Part shown: in pieces, positions 5,438-7,938 of the stretch | How the letters are laid out: every line of letters begins with the position of its first letter | Numbering within the stretch: the first letter of the stretch is position 1 | Source of the DNA: UBA8437 sp003445035 | GTDB lineage: Bacteria; Planctomycetota; Planctomycetia; Planctomycetales; Planctomycetaceae | Length of the DNA: 7,938 nt | Reading direction: 5' to 3' | Assembly (NCBI GenBank): GCA_937901285.1 | Contig: CALCHI010000272.1 | Location: 1 to 7,938, forward strand | The notes under the pieces: model-generated | What the model saw: the letters and a program-made list of their open reading frames with translations, nothing else | Databases searched by the model: none | Told to the model about the DNA's origin: nothing | Position numbers and translations under genes: made by a program

Positions 5438-6504
5438 TTCCCGGATCGTCCGGTGGCTCGAGCCCGCCGGCGGCGGGTGTGGGCCCGGCTGGCCTCGTTC
5501 AGACGAGCCATCAACTCCGAGGGGATCTGCAGGTGCGTGCCACCGATGTTGTCGTCGACATGGGCGACGCTCTCGGCACCACCCAGCACCGATGTCACCG
5601 CCGGGTTGGCCAGGCTCCAGGCGATCAGCACCCGGGGCCGGGTCGTGTTCAGCTCGGCAGCCACTTCATCGAGCGTGGCCACCAGGGACCCGTAGGCCGC
5701 GTTCTCCTTGCGTCCGGGTGACAGCCGGCCGCAGTCCTGCGGGCTGAAGGCCAGGATGCCCAGGCCCGCGTTGCCGACGACCTTCAGCAGGTCCGTCGGC
5801 ATTCTCAGGCCCGCCGCGATGTGGAAATAGTCCTCGGTGCCACCGACCCGGCTGCGGGAGTTTTTCCGCGGCAGGCCGACGTATCGCTGGAGGTTGTCGG
5901 CCGAGAAGTTCGACAGTCCCCAGTAACGCACCTTGCCGGCCTTCACCAGCCGGTCCATCGATTCAGCGATCTCTACCGGGGGCGTCTTGCCGTCGTCGTC
6001 GTGGAGCAGGAACAGGTCGAGGTGATCGGTACCGAGTCGCTTGAGACTGCCCTCGCATTTTTGAGCCAGGACCTTGCGGGTGAAGGTCACCGGTTGACCG
6101 AGCTTGAACTTGTTGGTCTTGGGGTCCTTGACCGGAGCCCGGCTGGGAGCCGCCTTGGTGCAGATGACCACCTTGTCGCGGCGGCCCCTGATGACACGGC
6201 CGAGCAGTTTTTCGGACTCGCCCCAGCTGTAGGCTTCGGCCGAGTCGAAGAAGTTGATGCCGACGTCCAGGCAGCGGTGCAGCACGCGGCGGGTCTGAGG
6301 GTTGTCGTTTCGGGGGATCTCTCGGAAGGCCGTGCCCTGGCTGTAACGGGTGACCAGCAGATCGGTCTTCCCGAAGCGGACTTTGTCCAGGGGCTTGCCG
6401 GCTGCCGTGGCCGTACCTCCAGCCATGGCTCCAGCGGCCAGGGTGGCCAGGGACCGGTTGAAGTCGCGCCGCGAGAGTGTCGTGGTTTTGCTCTGGCAGG
6501 TCAT
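5434..6504 (-). CDS. Aldo/keto reductase with a Tat signal peptide
   Basis: A 356-residue protein. Residues 11-35 form a twin-arginine signal (SRRDFNRSLATLAAGAMAGG), so the enzyme is probably exported already folded, with its nicotinamide cofactor. The catalytic tetrad of the aldo/keto reductase superfamily is present: Asp87 and Tyr92 (NFFDSAEAYSWGESE), Lys117 (VICTKAAP) and His168 (LDLFLLHDDDG). Cofactor- and barrel-typical segments follow: YWGLSNFS, GILAFSPQDCG and VTSVLGGAESV. The family reduces carbonyls or oxidises alcohols with NAD(P)H; the substrate is unknown. The C-terminus is strongly basic. ATG 6504 is chosen because AGGAG lies 8 bases upstream and the ATG overlaps the stop of the PQQ-like gene (ATGA). 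An in-frame TTG at 6537 upstream is less likely. Confidence 0.92.
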   Translation of the reverse strand: MTCQSKTTTLSRRDFNRSLATLAAGAMAGGTATAAGKPLDKVRFGKTDLLVTRYSQGTAFREIPRNDNPQTRRVLHRCLDVGINFFDSAEAYSWGESEKLLGRVIRGRRDKVVICTKAAPSRAPVKDPKTNKFKLGQPVTFTRKVLAQKCEGSLKRLGTDHLDLFLLHDDDGKTPPVEIAESMDRLVKAGKVRYWGLSNFSADNLQRYVGLPRKNSRSRVGGTEDYFHIAAGLRMPTDLLKVVGNAGLGILAFSPQDCGRLSPGRKENAAYGSLVATLDEVAAELNTTRPRVLIAWSLANPAVTSVLGGAESVAHVDDNIGGTHLQIPSELMARLNEASRAHTRRRRARATGRSGK

Positions 6505-7745
6505 TTTGCGGTCTCCTGTTTCCGTTCGCCAAGACAATACAGCGTCTTGTAGGTTCTCAGGAACAGCTGTCCGTCGGAGACCGCCGGTGCGGCCTTGATG
6601 TGTTCACCCATGTCGTTGCGGGCGATCTGGCGGAAGGTGGTCGAGGCGGCCAGCACGAAAACCTGGCCCTGGGTGTTGGCCACGTAGAGCCGGTCGCCGG
6701 CCATGAGCATCGAGCCCCAGAGCCGCCCGCCAAGCCGGTGTTTCCAGACGGTCTTGCCGGTGGAGACGTTGATGCATTCGGCCAGTCCCGGGTCATTGGC
6801 GATGTAGAGGTGCCCGCCGTGTACGACGCCCGAACCGACCCGCTGGGGTGTCTGCTCGACATGCCACAGCCGGTGCGAGGAGGTGATGTCGCCGCGACCT
6901 CCCATCTTGACCGCCATCATCGATTTGCGGAATCCGCTGACACCCAGCAGCACGCCGTCCCCGACCGCCGTGTCGGGGTAGTTGCTGGGTCCCAGGCCCT
7001 GGCAGCTCCATAGCGGTTTGCCGGTCAGTGCGTCGTACCCTTTCAACTCGCCGGGCATCGACAGCGCGAACTCGTCCCGGTCGCCCACCCGGTAGAAGAT
7101 CGGCGTCGACCACGACCCGTACAACTGGTGGTTCTTGCCCACCTCGACGGTGTCCCAGCGGGTGCGTCCGGTCCGCTTGTCCAACGCGACGATGTGGGTC
7201 GGCTCCCCCGGTCCGCGATGGGTGACCAGCAGGTCCTTGTAGAGCACCGGTGTGGTGGCGGGGCCGAAGACGTGGGCCAGGGGACCGAGTTTTCGGTGCC
7301 AGGCGACCTTTCCGGTGAAGTCGCAGGCGACGATGCCGGCCGAACCGAAGCTGGCGTAGACCAGGCGGCCATCGGTGGTCGGCGAACCCGAGCAAAACGG
7401 GTTGTCGTTGTGAGCGGTTTCCTTGTCGGGAAACGGGATGTCGTGGTGCCAGAGCTCACGGCCGGTCTTGCGGTCGAAGCAGATCAGGCTGCGGATCTTT
7501 CCGCCGTCACGGGGGCCGGTGACGAAGACCCGGTCGTTCCAGATGATCGGTGTCGAGTTGCCCTCTCCGGCCAGCGGGGCTTTCCAGGTGACGTTGGTCG
7601 AGGGACCGAACGTCACCGGCAGGTGGGTGTCGGTACTGATTCCTCGTCCGTCGGCCCCGCGCCAGGCCGGCCAGTTGCCGGCCGTCGTGGTTCCGGTGGC
7701 CAGTAGAATGATGCCATATGCCAGGAGTACGGCCAGTCGGTTCAT
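6501..7745 (-). CDS. PQQ-like beta-propeller repeat protein, exported
   Basis: A 414-residue protein and the first gene of the three-gene minus-strand operon. It opens with a Sec-type signal peptide (MNRLAVLLAYGIILLATG, probable cleavage near residue 22), then NWPAWRGADGRG, an opening typical of planctomycete outer-membrane-protein-assembly/PQQ-like (pyrrolo-quinoline quinone) propeller proteins. Five TGxxxW-type blade repeats are visible: KTGRELW, FTGKVAW, RTGRTRW, LTGKPLW and STGKTVW. Such repeats form a beta-propeller. In this group they more often act as binding or scaffold modules than as proven quinoprotein dehydrogenases, and no dehydrogenase active site can be confirmed. The stop overlaps the AKR start by 4 bp. 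The ribosome binding site is weak (GGGA about 10 bases before ATG). Upstream, TACGAT on this strand (7802-7797) is a possible -10 but lacks a -35. Confidence 0.9.
   Translation of the reverse strand: MNRLAVLLAYGIILLATGTTTAGNWPAWRGADGRGISTDTHLPVTFGPSTNVTWKAPLAGEGNSTPIIWNDRVFVTGPRDGGKIRSLICFDRKTGRELWHHDIPFPDKETAHNDNPFCSGSPTTDGRLVYASFGSAGIVACDFTGKVAWHRKLGPLAHVFGPATTPVLYKDLLVTHRGPGEPTHIVALDKRTGRTRWDTVEVGKNHQLYGSWSTPIFYRVGDRDEFALSMPGELKGYDALTGKPLWSCQGLGPSNYPDTAVGDGVLLGVSGFRKSMMAVKMGGRGDITSSHRLWHVEQTPQRVGSGVVHGGHLYIANDPGLAECINVSTGKTVWKHRLGGRLWGSMLMAGDRLYVANTQGQVFVLAASTTFRQIARNDMGEHIKAAPAVSDGQLFLRTYKTLYCLGERKQETAK
6513..6517 (-). promoter_or_regulatory. Ribosome binding site of the aldo/keto reductase gene
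   Basis: AGGAG on the minus strand lies 8 bases before ATG 6504 and inside the last codons of the PQQ-like gene. It supports ATG 6504, not the upstream TTG, as the start. Confidence 0.6.
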
Positions 7746-7859
7746 CGTATCGGTGTCCCGGATTTGACGTTGAGAAAGGAGACTTTAACCGCGTGCATCG
7801 TACCGGCAGCCGGGGAACCGACGCGAGGCAAACGACGCCACACTTCTACGGTCATCGTG

Positions 7860-7865
7860 TACAAT
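7860..7865 (+). promoter_or_regulatory. -10 promoter box TACAAT of the tRNA-Arg gene
   Basis: TACAAT ends 13 bases before the first base of the tRNA, placing transcription start near 7872 with a leader of about 7 nt. At 17 bp upstream the -35 candidate is GCCACA (3 of 6 matches, weak). The hexamer is identical to that before the gene at 290. Confidence 0.55.
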
Positions 7866-7878
7866 CGCCCGTTCTCAC

Positions 7879-7938
7879 GCGCCCGTAGCTCAGTTGGATA
7901 GAGCAGCGGACTTCTAATCCGCAGGTCGCAGGTTCGAA
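7879..7938 (+). tRNA. tRNA-Arg (anticodon TCT), 3' end cut by the window edge
   Basis: The 60 bases present fold as a tRNA. They give the 5' acceptor strand GCGCCCG (7879-7885), D stem GCTC/GAGC (7888-7891 with 7901-7904) and anticodon stem GCGGA/TCCGC (7906-7910 with 7918-7922). The loop is CTTCTAA, giving anticodon TCT at 7913-7915. The variable loop is AGGTC, and the T arm starts GCAGG-TTCGAA. TCT reads AGA, an arginine codon. The remaining T stem and acceptor strand lie beyond the window. Confidence 0.93.

Noticed and set aside
4112..5695. A 527-codon open frame on the plus strand
   Set aside because: Antisense to the glycoside-hydrolase-like gene and the end of the AKR gene; no motif, signal or ribosome binding site.
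6505..6537. Longer AKR start at TTG 6537
   Set aside because: ATG 6504 has a good AGGAG and an ATGA overlap with the upstream stop; the extension adds 11 residues before the Tat motif.
7879..7938. The tRNA gene as an integration site for a mobile element
   Set aside because: The 3' half of the tRNA is outside the window and no integrase or direct repeat is visible.

Overview
The window looks like a piece of a GC-rich Planctomycetota chromosome. The evidence is the gene content: a DUF1501 protein, a PQQ-like beta-propeller protein opening with the NWPAWRG sequence, several Tat-exported secretory proteins, a planctomycete-style ECF sigma factor, and weak or absent ribosome binding sites at several starts. 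The genus cannot be fixed from this sequence.

Layout, left to right. (1) At the left edge is the N-terminus of an RND-family efflux pump on the minus strand. (2) A short divergent intergenic region follows. It carries a TACAAT -10 box placed so close to the next ATG that the mRNA is probably leaderless. (3) On the plus strand, a small Cys/His-containing protein of unknown function (290-700) is followed 21 bp later by an ECF-type sigma factor (722-1369). (4) A candidate promoter and a good ribosome binding site precede a Tat-exported DUF1501 protein (1435-2784). (5) A strong intrinsic terminator (2827-2870) sits only 20 bp ahead of an exported SGNH-family hydrolase (2891-3715). (6) Converging on it from the right is a tight minus-strand operon read 7745 to 3734: an exported PQQ-like propeller protein, a Tat-exported aldo/keto reductase, and a Tat-exported protein with a glycoside-hydrolase-like (TIM-barrel-like) body and a C-terminal beta-sandwich-like domain. 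Both junctions in this operon are 4-bp ATGA stop/start overlaps. (7) Divergent from the operon, a tRNA-Arg (anticodon TCT) begins at 7879 and runs off the right edge. It has its own TACAAT -10 box.

How the genes may work together: five consecutive proteins (DUF1501, SGNH hydrolase, glycoside-hydrolase-like, AKR, PQQ-like) all carry export signals, four of them of twin-arginine type. This suggests a block devoted to extracytoplasmic chemistry, plausibly modification or breakdown of polysaccharide or other large substrates. That is inference; no substrate can be read from the sequence. The best candidate for something undescribed is the translationally coupled PQQ-like / exported AKR / glycoside-hydrolase-like operon, along with the Cys/His protein paired with the sigma factor.
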